From the NCBI GenBank assembly GCA_019113305.1, contig DXHP01000136.1, positions 1-33,367 of the forward strand: DNA of 33,367 nucleotides, given 5' to 3'. The notes beneath the pieces were generated by a model that ran no database searches, was not told where the DNA came from, and worked only from the letters and a program-made list of their open reading frames with translations. Numbering within the stretch: the stretch's first letter is position 1; every line of letters starts with the position of its first letter. This stretch comes from Candidatus Ignatzschineria merdigallinarum. GTDB taxonomy: Bacteria > Pseudomonadota > Gammaproteobacteria > Cardiobacteriales > Wohlfahrtiimonadaceae. The position numbers and the translations under genes were made by a program. Positions 1-9,663 of the stretch are shown here, piece after piece.

Positions 1-1
1 C

Positions 2-1975
2 ATCGCTAAACCAGTGAAACGTTCAGCTAAAATCGATGACGATAATAAGTCTGACAAAAAAACCCGTAAATCAGGATCGCGTCGCCGTGGTCGTGATGAA
101 GATGATGACCGCGCAGAAATTTCACTAAAACGTGAAAACAAACGCACTACTCGTCGTCAAACAAGACGCAATGCACAGCCTCAACAACATGGTTTCCAAT
201 TACCAACGGCAGCCAAACAGATTGAAGTAGAATTAGGTGAAACAATTAGTGTTGCAGATCTTGCACACAAAATGTCAATCAAAGCAGCGGAAGTTATCAA
301 AGCATTGATGAACCTAGGTTCGATGGTGACTATTAACCAATTGCTTGACCGCGAAACAGCAGCAATCGTTGTTGAAGAGATGGGTCATACTTACAAGTTT
401 GTGAGTGAAAATCCTCTTGAAGATGAGTTAATTGCATCAATCGAACAAGGTGGTGCAGATCTTCTTAAACAGCGTCCACCAGTTGTCACAATTATGGGTC
501 ACGTTGACCATGGTAAAACATCACTTCTCGACTATATTCGTAAAGAACATGTTGCAAGTGGTGAAGCCGGCGGGATTACTCAGCATATCGGTGCCTATCA
601 TGTAAAAACAAGCAAAGGCGTGATCTCGTTCCTTGATACTCCGGGACACAGTGCGTTCGCTGCAATGCGTGCTCGTGGTGCAAAAGTTACCGATATTGTC
701 GTTCTTGTTATCGCGGCAGATGATGGCATCATGCCACAAACAATCGAAGGAATTCAGCATGCGAAAGCATCGAATACGCCGGTAATTGTTGCTGTTACGA
801 AAGTAGACAAACCTACTGCTGACAAAGATCGTATCATGTCAGAACTGACACAGTACGGCATTGTTTCTGAAGAATGGGGCGGAGAAAACCTCTTTGCTTT
901 TGTTTCTTCAAAAACAGGAGAAGGAATTGATCATTTACTCGATCAAATTCTTGTTCAAGCAGAAGTTCTCGAACTCAAAGCAATTGCAGAAGGCCCTGCT
1001 CGTGGTTCTGTTATTGAATCAAAACTCGATCGTGGTCGTGGTCCTGTTGCTTCTATTCTCGTTCAATCAGGTTGCCTCAAAAAAGGAGATATCCTCCTTG
1101 CCGGTTATGAATATGGCCGCGTAAGAGCATTGATCGATGAAAATGGTCAACAGGTTGAAAGCGCATCACCATCGATTCCTGTTGAAGTAATCGGTTTATC
1201 AGGTGTTCCAAATGCCGGTGATGAAGTCATGGTCGTTCCTGATGAACGTAAAGCACGTGAAATCGCGCTATTCCGTCAAGGTAAATTCCGTGAAATCAAA
1301 TTAGCAAGACAGCACAAATCAAAACTTGAAAATCTCTTTAGTTCAATGGGCGAAGCAGAAACAAAACGTCTTAACATTGTACTTAAAGCCGACGTTCAAG
1401 GTTCTATTGAAGCTATTGTTAACGCTCTTCATGAATTATCAAATGATGAAGTAACCGTTTCTGTTGTTGCAAGTGGCGTGGGTGGTATTACAGAATCAGA
1501 TGCAAACTTAGCCGTTTCATCAGATGCGCTGGTCATTGGATTTAACGTCCGTGCGGATAATAGCGCGCGTAAGATTATTGAAGATGAAGGCTTATCACTT
1601 TACTACTACAGCGTCATCTATGATGTCATTGATGAAGTAACGAAAGCATTAATTGGTAAACTTGCACCGCAATTTAAAGAACAAATTATCGGTATTGCTG
1701 AAGTTCGTGATGTCTTTAAATCACCAAAACTTGGAGCGATTGCTGGTTGTATGGTTACGGAAGGTTTAATCAAACGTCATAGCCCAATTCGTGTCCTTCG
1801 TGATAACATTGTGATCTATGAAGGTGAACTTGAATCATTACGTCGCTTCAAGGATGACGTTAATGAAGTTCGCGCAGGTATTGAGTGTGGTATCGGTGTG
1901 AAGAACTATAATGATGTTCGCACAGGTGACCAAATCGAAGTATTTGAAACTGTTGAAGTAGAACGCAAACTATAA
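2..1975 (+). CDS. infB: translation initiation factor IF-2, 5'-truncated by window edge
   Basis: Frame is open upstream of the listed start ([10 protein letters not shown]...); G1 motif [13 protein letters not shown] and TKVD GTPase motifs; IF2_N-like region; C-terminal IF-2 domains. Confidence 0.97.
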   Translation: MAKPVKRSAKIDDDNKSDKKTRKSGSRRRGRDEDDDRAEISLKRENKRTTRRQTRRNAQPQQHGFQLPTAAKQIEVELGETISVADLAHKMSIKAAEVIKALMNLGSMVTINQLLDRETAAIVVEEMGHTYKFVSENPLEDELIASIEQGGADLLKQRPPVVTIMGHVDHGKTSLLDYIRKEHVASGEAGGITQHIGAYHVKTSKGVISFLDTPGHSAFAAMRARGAKVTDIVVLVIAADDGIMPQTIEGIQHAKASNTPVIVAVTKVDKPTADKDRIMSELTQYGIVSEEWGGENLFAFVSSKTGEGIDHLLDQILVQAEVLELKAIAEGPARGSVIESKLDRGRGPVASILVQSGCLKKGDILLAGYEYGRVRALIDENGQQVESASPSIPVEVIGLSGVPNAGDEVMVVPDERKAREIALFRQGKFREIKLARQHKSKLENLFSSMGEAETKRLNIVLKADVQGSIEAIVNALHELSNDEVTVSVVASGVGGITESDANLAVSSDALVIGFNVRADNSARKIIEDEGLSLYYYSVIYDVIDEVTKALIGKLAPQFKEQIIGIAEVRDVFKSPKLGAIAGCMVTEGLIKRHSPIRVLRDNIVIYEGELESLRRFKDDVNEVRAGIECGIGVKNYNDVRTGDQIEVFETVEVERKL

Positions 1976-2367
1976 TGAGTAATAATTCACGTTTAAAACG
2001 CATTGATGAGCAGCTCCGTCAGGAGCTCTCAATGCTAATTCGCAAAGAAATCAGTGATTCACGCGCGATGATGGTTTCCATCACGCTCGTGGAGACCGTT
2101 CGGGACTTTTCCCAAGCGAAAGTCTACGTGACCTACTTAGGTCCGGAAGAAGAGCGCGGGGATGTCATCGATCTACTCCACGAGTATGGACCAGAGTTTC
2201 GCCGTCAATTAGGTAAAATATTACGCTTACGGACCATTCCTCGTTTCCATTTTATCTACGATGATCTCCTTGAAAAGAGCAACAAGATGACTTCCTTAAT
2301 TACAGAAGCCATTCGTTCCGATGAAATGAAAGCAGAGAAAAGTCGCACAGATGAATCAGAAGATTAA
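1975..2367 (+). CDS. rbfA: 30S ribosome-binding factor A
   Basis: 130 aa RbfA-like protein; start overlaps infB stop (TAATG); canonical infB-rbfA-truB order. Confidence 0.95.
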   Translation: MSNNSRLKRIDEQLRQELSMLIRKEISDSRAMMVSITLVETVRDFSQAKVYVTYLGPEEERGDVIDLLHEYGPEFRRQLGKILRLRTIPRFHFIYDDLLEKSNKMTSLITEAIRSDEMKAEKSRTDESED

Positions 2368-3271
2368 ACATAAACGCCGTCATATTGACGGCATTTTGCT
2401 TTTAGATAAACCTAAAGGCATGACAAGTAACAATATTCTTCAAAGAGTTAAGAGAATCTTCAATGCCGAAAAAGCAGGTCATAGTGGCACATTAGACCCT
2501 ATGGCAACCGGCATGTTACCGATCTGTTTTGGAGAAGCGACTAAATTTGCAGGACAGTTACTCGATAACCACAAAACATACCAATTCACCTGTCAATTAG
2601 GCGAAAAAACCTCGACAGGCGATGCAGAAGGTGAGGTTATTGACACAGTAACCATCCCGCAAAATCTTACAAGAGAACAATTAGAGGCAACATTTGCAAG
2701 ATTTCTAGGGGAGATCGAGCAAGTACCGCCGATGGTTTCTGCCCTTCATCATGAAGGGAAACGGCTGTATGAGTTAGCAAGAGAAGGCATTGAAGTTGAA
2801 CGTCAAGCACGGCGCATTACAATTCATGCTTTATCTCTTGATGAAATTACATCAACCTCCTTTACGGCAACAGTCACCTGTTCAAAAGGGACTTATGTTC
2901 GAGTATTAGCTGAAGATATCGCGAAAGCTCTCGAAACACTTGGGCACTTAATCATGCTCCGCCGTATCACAATTCATCCTTTTGAAAATGAGACGTTGGT
3001 GCCATTTTCAGAAATAGAAGCATTGGCAGATCAATTAGATAGTTTAGATGCGCTCTTACTCCCAATTGATCGAGCAGTCACAGACTTGCCAATCCTCACA
3101 TTCAACCAAGAAGATACCGCCCGTATTCTTCATGGACAAAGGATACGAATTGAAGGTACACTCGATAGTAATTTATATCGCCTCTACAGTGACGATAACC
3201 AATTTTTAGGGATCGGTGCGCCAAATACGCCAACCTCAATTGGCCCGAAACGCATCATCCAACAAAGTTAA
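2351..3271 (+). CDS. truB: tRNA pseudouridine(55) synthase
   Basis: GILLLDKPKGMTSN and HSGTLDPMATGMLP catalytic motif; overlaps rbfA by 17 nt. Confidence 0.96.
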   Translation: MNQKIKHKRRHIDGILLLDKPKGMTSNNILQRVKRIFNAEKAGHSGTLDPMATGMLPICFGEATKFAGQLLDNHKTYQFTCQLGEKTSTGDAEGEVIDTVTIPQNLTREQLEATFARFLGEIEQVPPMVSALHHEGKRLYELAREGIEVERQARRITIHALSLDEITSTSFTATVTCSKGTYVRVLAEDIAKALETLGHLIMLRRITIHPFENETLVPFSEIEALADQLDSLDALLLPIDRAVTDLPILTFNQEDTARILHGQRIRIEGTLDSNLYRLYSDDNQFLGIGAPNTPTSIGPKRIIQQS

Positions 3272-3325
3272 TTTTTAATTGAGATTCACTTTTTTAATTT
3301 TTGATTTTATTTTTTGGAGGGTTTT

Positions 3326-4579
3326 ATGAGTTATCAACATATTGTTGTACCACAGGGCGAGAAAATTACCATTAATAAGGATTTTTCTCTCAATGTTCCT
3401 AATCATCCCATCATCCCTTTTGTTGAAGGAGATGAAGTGGGTGCTGAAATCACGCCTGTGATGAAAAAAGTGATCGATGCTGCAGTGGAAAAAGCATACG
3501 GTAATGCAAAGAAAATCGCTTGGATGGAAGTTTATGCCGGTGAGAAATCAACAAAAGTTTATGGTAAAGATGAGTGGTTACCAAAAGAAACTTTAGAAGC
3601 ACTAAAAGATTTCATCGTTTCAATCAAAGGTCCTTTAACAACCCCTGTTGGCGGCGGTATTCGTTCATTAAACGTGACAATGCGTCAAACCCTTGACCTT
3701 TATCTCTGTATGCGTCCTGTACAGTACTTCCAAGGAGTTCCTTCACCTGTGAAAGAACCAGAAAAAGTAGATATGGTAATCTTCCGTGAAAACTCAGAAG
3801 ATATCTATGCAGGTATCGAATGGGAAGCGGGTTCTCCTGAAGCGAAAAAAGTCATTGATTTCTTACAAGGTGAAATGGGCGTTAACAAAATTCGTTTCCC
3901 AGAAACTTCAGGAATCGGAATTAAACCAGTCTCAGAAGAAGGCACTAAACGTTTAGTTCGTAAAGCTATCCAATATGCGATTGACAATGATAAACCCAAT
4001 GTGACACTCGTTCACAAAGGCAACATCATGAAATTCACAGAGGGTGGTTTCCGTGATTGGGGATATGAGCTTGCCCGTGAAGAGTTTGGGGCAACCTTAA
4101 TCGGTAATGGTCCATGGTGTGAATTCAAAAACCCTAAAACAGGGAATATGATTACGATTAAAGATAGTATTGCTGATGCATTCTTACAACGTATTCTATT
4201 TGAACCAGAAAAATACAGTGTTGTCGCAACATTAAACTTAAATGGTGACTACATCTCTGATGCGCTCGCAGCACAAGTTGGCGGTATTGGTATTGCGCCA
4301 GGCGCGAACCTTTCTGATTCGATCGCGATCTTTGAAGCAACTCACGGAACAGCACCTGACATCGCCGGCAAAAATATTGTGAACCCAGGTTCCATGATTT
4401 TATCTGCAGAAATGATGTTACGTCATTTAGGTTGGACTGAAGCTGCTGATTTAGTCGTTAAAGCGTTAAATGGGGCGATCTCTTCGAAGAAAGTGACTGC
4501 TGACTTCGCTAAGATGATGAAAGATGCGACACAAGTCTCTACAAGCGAATTTGGCGATGTGATGATTTCTAATATGTAA
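3326..4579 (+). CDS. icd: NADP-dependent isocitrate dehydrogenase
   Basis: Full-length Icd family protein ([39 protein letters not shown]); ATG at 3326 has GGAGG SD, so the listed TTG 3314 start is unlikely. Confidence 0.95.
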   Translation: MSYQHIVVPQGEKITINKDFSLNVPNHPIIPFVEGDEVGAEITPVMKKVIDAAVEKAYGNAKKIAWMEVYAGEKSTKVYGKDEWLPKETLEALKDFIVSIKGPLTTPVGGGIRSLNVTMRQTLDLYLCMRPVQYFQGVPSPVKEPEKVDMVIFRENSEDIYAGIEWEAGSPEAKKVIDFLQGEMGVNKIRFPETSGIGIKPVSEEGTKRLVRKAIQYAIDNDKPNVTLVHKGNIMKFTEGGFRDWGYELAREEFGATLIGNGPWCEFKNPKTGNMITIKDSIADAFLQRILFEPEKYSVVATLNLNGDYISDALAAQVGGIGIAPGANLSDSIAIFEATHGTAPDIAGKNIVNPGSMILSAEMMLRHLGWTEAADLVVKALNGAISSKKVTADFAKMMKDATQVSTSEFGDVMISNM

Positions 4580-4602
4580 TGATCAATTATCTCTAGATAA
4601 GG

Positions 4603-4636
4603 AAAAAGCCTCTAATAAAATTAGAGGCTTTTTTTG
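4603..4636 (+). terminator. rho-independent terminator after icd
   Basis: AAAAAGCCTCTAAT..ATTAGAGGC + TTTTTTT. Confidence 0.9.
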
Positions 4637-4731
4637 TGTCCGGTTATTTTTGTTCTAGAGGTTACTAATTAAAAATGCATAACTAACAATTCAATGGAAC
4701 AACTAACTCCTAGACTCTCTTACTTAAAATA

Positions 4732-4935
4732 TTAAGCAGGTTTGCAAACAGTTGTTTGAAGACCACGATCTGACTCTTTCGCTTCAAACTCAACTTTTTG
4801 ACCTTCCGCTAAAGTACGAAAGCCATCACCTTGGATTGTAGAGAAATGTACGAATACATCTGCACCACCGTCATCAGGAGTGATAAAACCGAATCCTTTG
4901 GATTCATTGAACCATTTTACAGTTCCAATACGCAT
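4732..4935 (-). CDS. cold-shock (CspA-family) protein
   Basis: [34 protein letters not shown]..., 67 aa; the listed ORF start at 5028 is in the leader; GAGG SD upstream of ATG 4935. Confidence 0.93.
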   Translation of the reverse strand: MRIGTVKWFNESKGFGFITPDDGGADVFVHFSTIQGDGFRTLAEGQKVEFEAKESDRGLQTTVCKPA

Positions 4936-4957
4936 AAAAAACCTCAAAAATAAATCT

Positions 4958-5018
4958 ATATGATTTAAAATCATATTTAAAAATAGAAACTGTCTACGCA
5001 TCAATTTCAGGTAGACAG
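4958..5018 (-). promoter_or_regulatory. structured 5' leader of csp gene (two tandem hairpins)
   Basis: Perfect 9+9 palindrome ATATGATTT-a-AAATCATAT (4958-4976) and perfect 8-bp stem CTGTCTAC..GTAGACAG (4990-5018) upstream of the SD. Confidence 0.55.
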
Positions 5019-5086
5019 CTTCTAACATTAAGCGGAAATTCCACTAAATGCAAGATATATATTTTAATTATTAAAAAAGGGCTTCT

Positions 5087-5566
5087 ATGCACATCGCCTA
5101 TCTCTCCCTCGGTTCAAATCTTAATAATCCTCTTGAGCAGATCAAAATCGCCATCAAAGAGATTGATAATATTCCAGAAATTAATCTCATTAATCGATCA
5201 TCTCTCTATAAAACTCCCCCTATTGGACCTGAACAACCCGATTTTATTAATGCTGCAATAAAAATCACGACAACCCTTTCTGCGCATGATCTTCTCACAA
5301 AAATGCAAGAAATTGAGCAAGCACATCATCGAGAACGCATCATTCATTGGGGACCTCGAACATTGGATATTGATCTTATTTTATTTGATGAAGAGAGCAT
5401 TTTGACAGATCGCTTAACCATTCCCCATCCTTTTATGCAAGAACGCGCTTTTGTCTTAGTGCCTTTATTAGAGATCGAACCAATGCTTAAAACCCCACAG
5501 CATGGCTCTCTACAAACAATTTTAGAAACATTAGAAGATCGCCATGATATTAAAATCGTAGAATAA
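5087..5566 (+). CDS. folK: 2-amino-4-hydroxy-6-hydroxymethyldihydropteridine diphosphokinase
   Basis: YLSLGSNLNNP..., RWGPRTLDIDLI-like motif (HWGPRTLDIDLILFD), HPFMQERAFVLVPL. Confidence 0.95.
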   Translation: MHIAYLSLGSNLNNPLEQIKIAIKEIDNIPEINLINRSSLYKTPPIGPEQPDFINAAIKITTTLSAHDLLTKMQEIEQAHHRERIIHWGPRTLDIDLILFDEESILTDRLTIPHPFMQERAFVLVPLLEIEPMLKTPQHGSLQTILETLEDRHDIKIVE

Positions 5567-5847
5567 TATTAATGACTAATAACTTTATAATTAAAAAATT
5601 AAATCATCCTTAAATCTAAAAAATATTTTTTGCTCTTTTTTCATCATTATTGACAGAAGAGATCACATAAAAATTGATAATCCTTACCAAAATCAATCTT
5701 GGAGATTCAGTATTAATCAACTTCCCACACTTTGAGGATAAAAATTTCTACAAAATGATCACTCATCTCTCTAGAAATATCTGATTAATCATAACAATCA
5801 ATGAATCTCTCTTCTATTTCACTCTATTCATTAATTGCAGGTTTTTT

Positions 5848-6441
5848 ATGAAAAAAATTGTCATCGCTAGCAATAATGCCGGCAAAATTGCAGAGTTTAA
5901 AGCACTTTTCACGCCACTCGGGATCGAAACGCTCTCCTTAAAGGAAGCAGGAATTATCTCCGATCCTGAAGAAACAGGATTAACCTTCATCGAAAATGCT
6001 CTGATTAAAGCCAGAAATGCCGCAAAAATTAGCGGCTTACCCACCTTAGCCGATGATTCAGGACTTGTCGTTCCCCATTTAAATGGGGAGCCGGGGATTT
6101 ATTCCGCTAGATATAGCGATGAGGCCACCGATGCTGCGAACAATGCTAAGCTCCTCGAAAAAATGCAGTTCCTCACAGAAAATCAACGTGCCGCATATTT
6201 TAAAGCCGTTTTAGTACTCGTCCGTCATGAAAAAGATCCGGTTCCCTTGATAGCAGAAGGGGAAGTTCATGGTTTTATTACACCCAATATCCAAGGTTCT
6301 GGAGGATTTGGTTATGATCCTCTCTTCTATTTTCCTGATAAATCTCAAACTTTTGGTGAATTATCGAGTGAAGAAAAAAATGAAATATCTCATCGTACTA
6401 TCGCTCTTAAAAAATTATCGACAAAACTAAATACTTTGTAA
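5848..6441 (+). CDS. rdgB: XTP/dITP diphosphatase (RdgB/HAM1)
   Basis: IVIASNNAGKIAEF, LADDSGLVV, GFGYDPLF. Confidence 0.95.
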   Translation: MKKIVIASNNAGKIAEFKALFTPLGIETLSLKEAGIISDPEETGLTFIENALIKARNAAKISGLPTLADDSGLVVPHLNGEPGIYSARYSDEATDAANNAKLLEKMQFLTENQRAAYFKAVLVLVRHEKDPVPLIAEGEVHGFITPNIQGSGGFGYDPLFYFPDKSQTFGELSSEEKNEISHRTIALKKLSTKLNTL

Positions 6442-6458
6442 TCAATAAGATAAATACG

Positions 6459-6670
6459 TTATCCACAAAAACAGTTCTCTTGTAGGAGGATAAGTTATCC
6501 ACAAAAATGTGGATAACTCGTGGATAACTTTCCATTTTTTTATCGACAAACTCCTCCATATATTTGTGCATGGACTTTTCAACAGTTAAAAATAGGCTTA
6601 AGATAAGTTATTCACTGATTTTTACCAAAAACTGTGGATAACTATAGCTGCTCATCATCATCTATTCTTT
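6459..6670. repeat. intergenic repeat block A: cluster of DnaA-box-like TTATCCACA words
   Basis: Exact TTATCCACA/TGTGGATAA at 6459, 6495, 6508, 6633; near matches at about 6519 and 6541; 11-bp perfect IR AGTTATCCACA-aaaa-TGTGGATAACT (6493-6518). Confidence 0.7.
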
Positions 6671-6850
6671 ATAAAAGAGATGATATTAATAAACGTCTAC
6701 AAGAATTTATTCATTTGATAGCAGTTTGGATCCGATCATTTATCCAATGATCAACAAAATTTAAAAGTTATGAAATTTGGTTTTTAAGTTTTAATTTTTA
6801 TATCAATCGTTAAAAATACGATTAAAACTCAAATTTAATAGAGAATTTGT

Positions 6851-8182
6851 ATGTCAAAAAGAACATTATTTATAGGGTTTATGTTATTTGCCCTGTTTTT
6901 TGGTGCAGGAAACTTAATATTCCCACCTACTGTAGGCCAGTTAAGTGGCAGTAACTTTATGCCGGCAATTATTGGGTTTATTGTGACTGGGGTTGGTCTA
7001 CCGCTCATTGGAATCATCGCAGGATCTTTCTCAGAAGAAGGTTTTAGATCTGAAGCAAAACGTATTCATCCGGCATTTGCGATTTTATTTATGGTGACAA
7101 TCTATCTCACTATTGGACCATTCTTTGCGATTCCTAGAACCGCAATGGTGTCATATGAGATGGCAGTACTCCCATTTTTAGATGGCGGTATTGAAACAAT
7201 GAATTCCAAGATTGGATTTGCCGTTGTCTATTTTGGATTAGCGTTTTATCTTGCACTCAATCCTTCTAAGTTAGTGGAAAGAGTGGGACAAATTCTTACT
7301 CCAGCACTCTTAATTACTATCGTTTTACTAATTATCAGCGCATTTTTTAAATTAGATACTCCTATTACAACCATTAATCCACAATTTGCGAAAGATCCTT
7401 TCTTTGTAGGTTTTTCTGAAGGCTATCAAACGATGGATACCATCGCAGCAGTTGCCTTCGCAATGATTGTAATTACTGCAGTAAAAGCTACAGGCTTAAC
7501 TTCACAAAAAGACGTTTTTAAACAATCGGCTATTGCAGCAGTGATTGCGGGTGTGGGGTTAGGTTTAGTCTATATCTGCCTTGCATGGATCGGAAATCAT
7601 TATCCATTAACAGCAGAAGAAGCTGCCGGCGGTAATATGGGAACGTCTATTTTAACCGGCGTTGCACGTTTAACATATGGGGAAGGTGGTCGTGTACTCT
7701 TAAGCTTAATCGTCTCACTCGCATGTTTAACAACCGCTATTGGCTTAATTGTAGCGGTGAGTAGTTATTTCCACGAACTCTATAGCAAGATCTCATACCG
7801 AGTATATGCCGTTATCTTTACGCTCATTAGCTTCATTTTAGCGAGCCAAGGCTTAAGTACGATCATTATGGGTGCTGTCCCTATCTTGTTAATCATCTAT
7901 CCGATTACAATCGTTTTAATCGTTTTAATCTTCATTGATCGATTATTAAAAGGGATGCCTAATCTTGCATTTCAATTACCGATTTTAGTCACGCTAATCA
8001 TTAGTGCTCTATCTGTCACATTAGGTTATATCGGTGATTCAACATTTAAACTCAAAGCCACTGAGCTTTTAGCTTATTTACCTTACCAAGATAGTGATAT
8101 GGGCTGGATGATCCCAGCAGTGATCGCACTTCTTTTAGGAATTATCTTAGGAAAAGTATTCAATACAAAACAAGGTCTCTAA
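6851..8182 (+). CDS. brnQ: branched-chain amino acid transport system II carrier protein (LIVCS family)
   Basis: LFIGFMLFALFFGAGNLIFPP signature, multiple TM segments. Confidence 0.93.
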   Translation: MSKRTLFIGFMLFALFFGAGNLIFPPTVGQLSGSNFMPAIIGFIVTGVGLPLIGIIAGSFSEEGFRSEAKRIHPAFAILFMVTIYLTIGPFFAIPRTAMVSYEMAVLPFLDGGIETMNSKIGFAVVYFGLAFYLALNPSKLVERVGQILTPALLITIVLLIISAFFKLDTPITTINPQFAKDPFFVGFSEGYQTMDTIAAVAFAMIVITAVKATGLTSQKDVFKQSAIAAVIAGVGLGLVYICLAWIGNHYPLTAEEAAGGNMGTSILTGVARLTYGEGGRVLLSLIVSLACLTTAIGLIVAVSSYFHELYSKISYRVYAVIFTLISFILASQGLSTIIMGAVPILLIIYPITIVLIVLIFIDRLLKGMPNLAFQLPILVTLIISALSVTLGYIGDSTFKLKATELLAYLPYQDSDMGWMIPAVIALLLGIILGKVFNTKQGL

Positions 8183-8205
8183 TCCAGAAATCCTGTTAAA
8201 ATTCA

Positions 8206-8234
8206 GCAAAAAGCCGCCACAAGCGGCTTTTTTT
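8206..8234 (+). terminator. rho-independent terminator after brnQ
   Basis: AAAAAGCCGC-cacaa-GCGGCTTTTTTT. Confidence 0.92.
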
Positions 8235-8254
8235 ATGCAAGGAAAAATCGAAAA

Positions 8255-8455
8255 GAGTAACTTAGGATAATTATCCGCACAAAAACGGTAGAAATCTGTG
8301 GATAACTATGCGATAAAAAAGAGAGCTATTTATCCAAATCTTCATCCAAAGATTTATATCAAGAGATATTCACATAAAAAAAATGGCTTAAAGGTTGATT
8401 ATCCCTAGAAAAAAGGGAAAAATTGTGGATAACTCTGTTACCTCATCATCATTTT
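8255..8455. repeat. intergenic repeat block B, diverged relative of block A
   Basis: Same ordered elements as block A (AGGATAA.TTATCC.CA ... TGTGGATAACT ... GGCTTAA ... TGTGGATAACT ... CTCATCATCAT); exact boxes at 8297 and 8424. Confidence 0.6.
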
Positions 8456-8526
8456 ATATTTTTAGAAACTTAAGATATAAAAAATAGAGACAGGAAGTTT
8501 AGTATTTTTATCATTGGGAGATCGGT

Positions 8527-9297
8527 ATGTTAAAAAAATTATTTATCGGAAGTTCATTACTTCTCGCAACACAAGTTATGGCTCAAGATGTTATTAAAAT
8601 CGGGATTGAAGGTTCATACCCACCATTTAGCTACATTTCAGAAACTCAAACTATTGAAGGGTTTGAGCCAGATTTGGCAAAATTGTTTTGTGAAAAGATG
8701 GAACAAAAATGCGAAATCGTTCAAGTTGATTTTGATGCATTAATTCCTTCACTCAATACCAAACGTATTGATGCAATTTTAGCGTCGATGTCCATTACAG
8801 ATACGCGTAAAAAAGCGATTAATTTTAGTAACAAGTATTATCAAACACCTGCTAGATTCGTCATTCCTACAGGGAAAACTATTGAAATTACAGATGAAGG
8901 CTTAAAAGGAAAGCGTATTGGTGTTCAAAGTGGAACAATTCATGAAATTTATATGAATGATAAGTACAAACGCTCTTCAGATGTTCGTAGTTATCGTAGT
9001 CTTGATGAAGCGATGATGGATCTTGAAACAGGTCGTATAGATCTTGTATTTGCGGATGTTGTTCCATTAGATATCGGCTATTTACAGAAAGATTATGCTG
9101 ATAAAGTTGAATTTATCGGACCTGCTTTCTTTGAAGAAGAGTGGTTAGGAGAAGGAGTTGGCGTGGGTATTCGTAAAGCGGATAATGAATTGTTAGATCG
9201 CTTCAATGCCGCTATTAAAGCCACTCGCGAAGATGGATCTTACAAAGAAGTCGAGGCTAAATACTTCACCTATGATGTTTATGGCGAAGAAAAATAA
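8527..9297 (+). CDS. amino-acid ABC transporter substrate-binding protein (ArgT/HisJ/ArtJ-like)
   Basis: Signal peptide, IGIEGSYPPFSYI, GFEPDLAKLFC, type-3 SBP fold motifs; no permease/ATPase alongside. Confidence 0.88.
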   Translation: MLKKLFIGSSLLLATQVMAQDVIKIGIEGSYPPFSYISETQTIEGFEPDLAKLFCEKMEQKCEIVQVDFDALIPSLNTKRIDAILASMSITDTRKKAINFSNKYYQTPARFVIPTGKTIEITDEGLKGKRIGVQSGTIHEIYMNDKYKRSSDVRSYRSLDEAMMDLETGRIDLVFADVVPLDIGYLQKDYADKVEFIGPAFFEEEWLGEGVGVGIRKADNELLDRFNAAIKATREDGSYKEVEAKYFTYDVYGEEK

Positions 9298-9442
9298 TCC
9301 GTAAAATTCTATAAATGCTGTTTTTGATCACTAATTGTTCAAAATTCTCATCTAAGATGCTCTGTAAAAGATATTTTATATCACTAAGTATTCTGAAAAA
9401 TAGATAATTTACGGTGTTATGGATTTTTTGTAATTTTATAGA

Positions 9443-9476
9443 ATAGATCTTATCAAGCGATAAGATCTATTTTTTT
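9443..9476 (+). terminator. rho-independent terminator
   Basis: ATAGATCTTATC-aagc-GATAAGATCTAT + TTTTTT, 12-bp perfect stem. Confidence 0.88.
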
Positions 9477-9569
9477 ACCCACAGATTTAACCTCAAAGCT
9501 GTGGATAACTTCTAGATAAAACTTGTACATTTCGAACGCCTTTTTGGGGAATAGGTGCTTTCTATGGAG

Positions 9570-9599
9570 TTATGCTAATATCTTGGAGGATTAGCATAA
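9570..9599 (+). promoter_or_regulatory. 10-bp perfect inverted repeat in the aroA leader with a GGAGG in the loop
   Basis: TTATGCTAAT-ATCTTGGAGG-ATTAGCATAA. Confidence 0.5.
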
Positions 9600-9663
9600 A
9601 TCATGATAGATCTCATGAAGATATCGCTAGATTGCGCTTATTTACGATCTTTTGAGGAAGAAT

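Noticed and set aside
861-1124. 87-aa ORF inside infB
   Set aside because: Out-of-frame shadow ORF, low-complexity translation.
6459-8455. Chromosomal oriC based on DnaA-box clusters
   Set aside because: No dnaA, dnaN, mnmG, mioC or rpmH nearby, no clear DUE 13-mers, and boxes are scattered through the whole window including coding DNA; a general motif/repeat is more likely.
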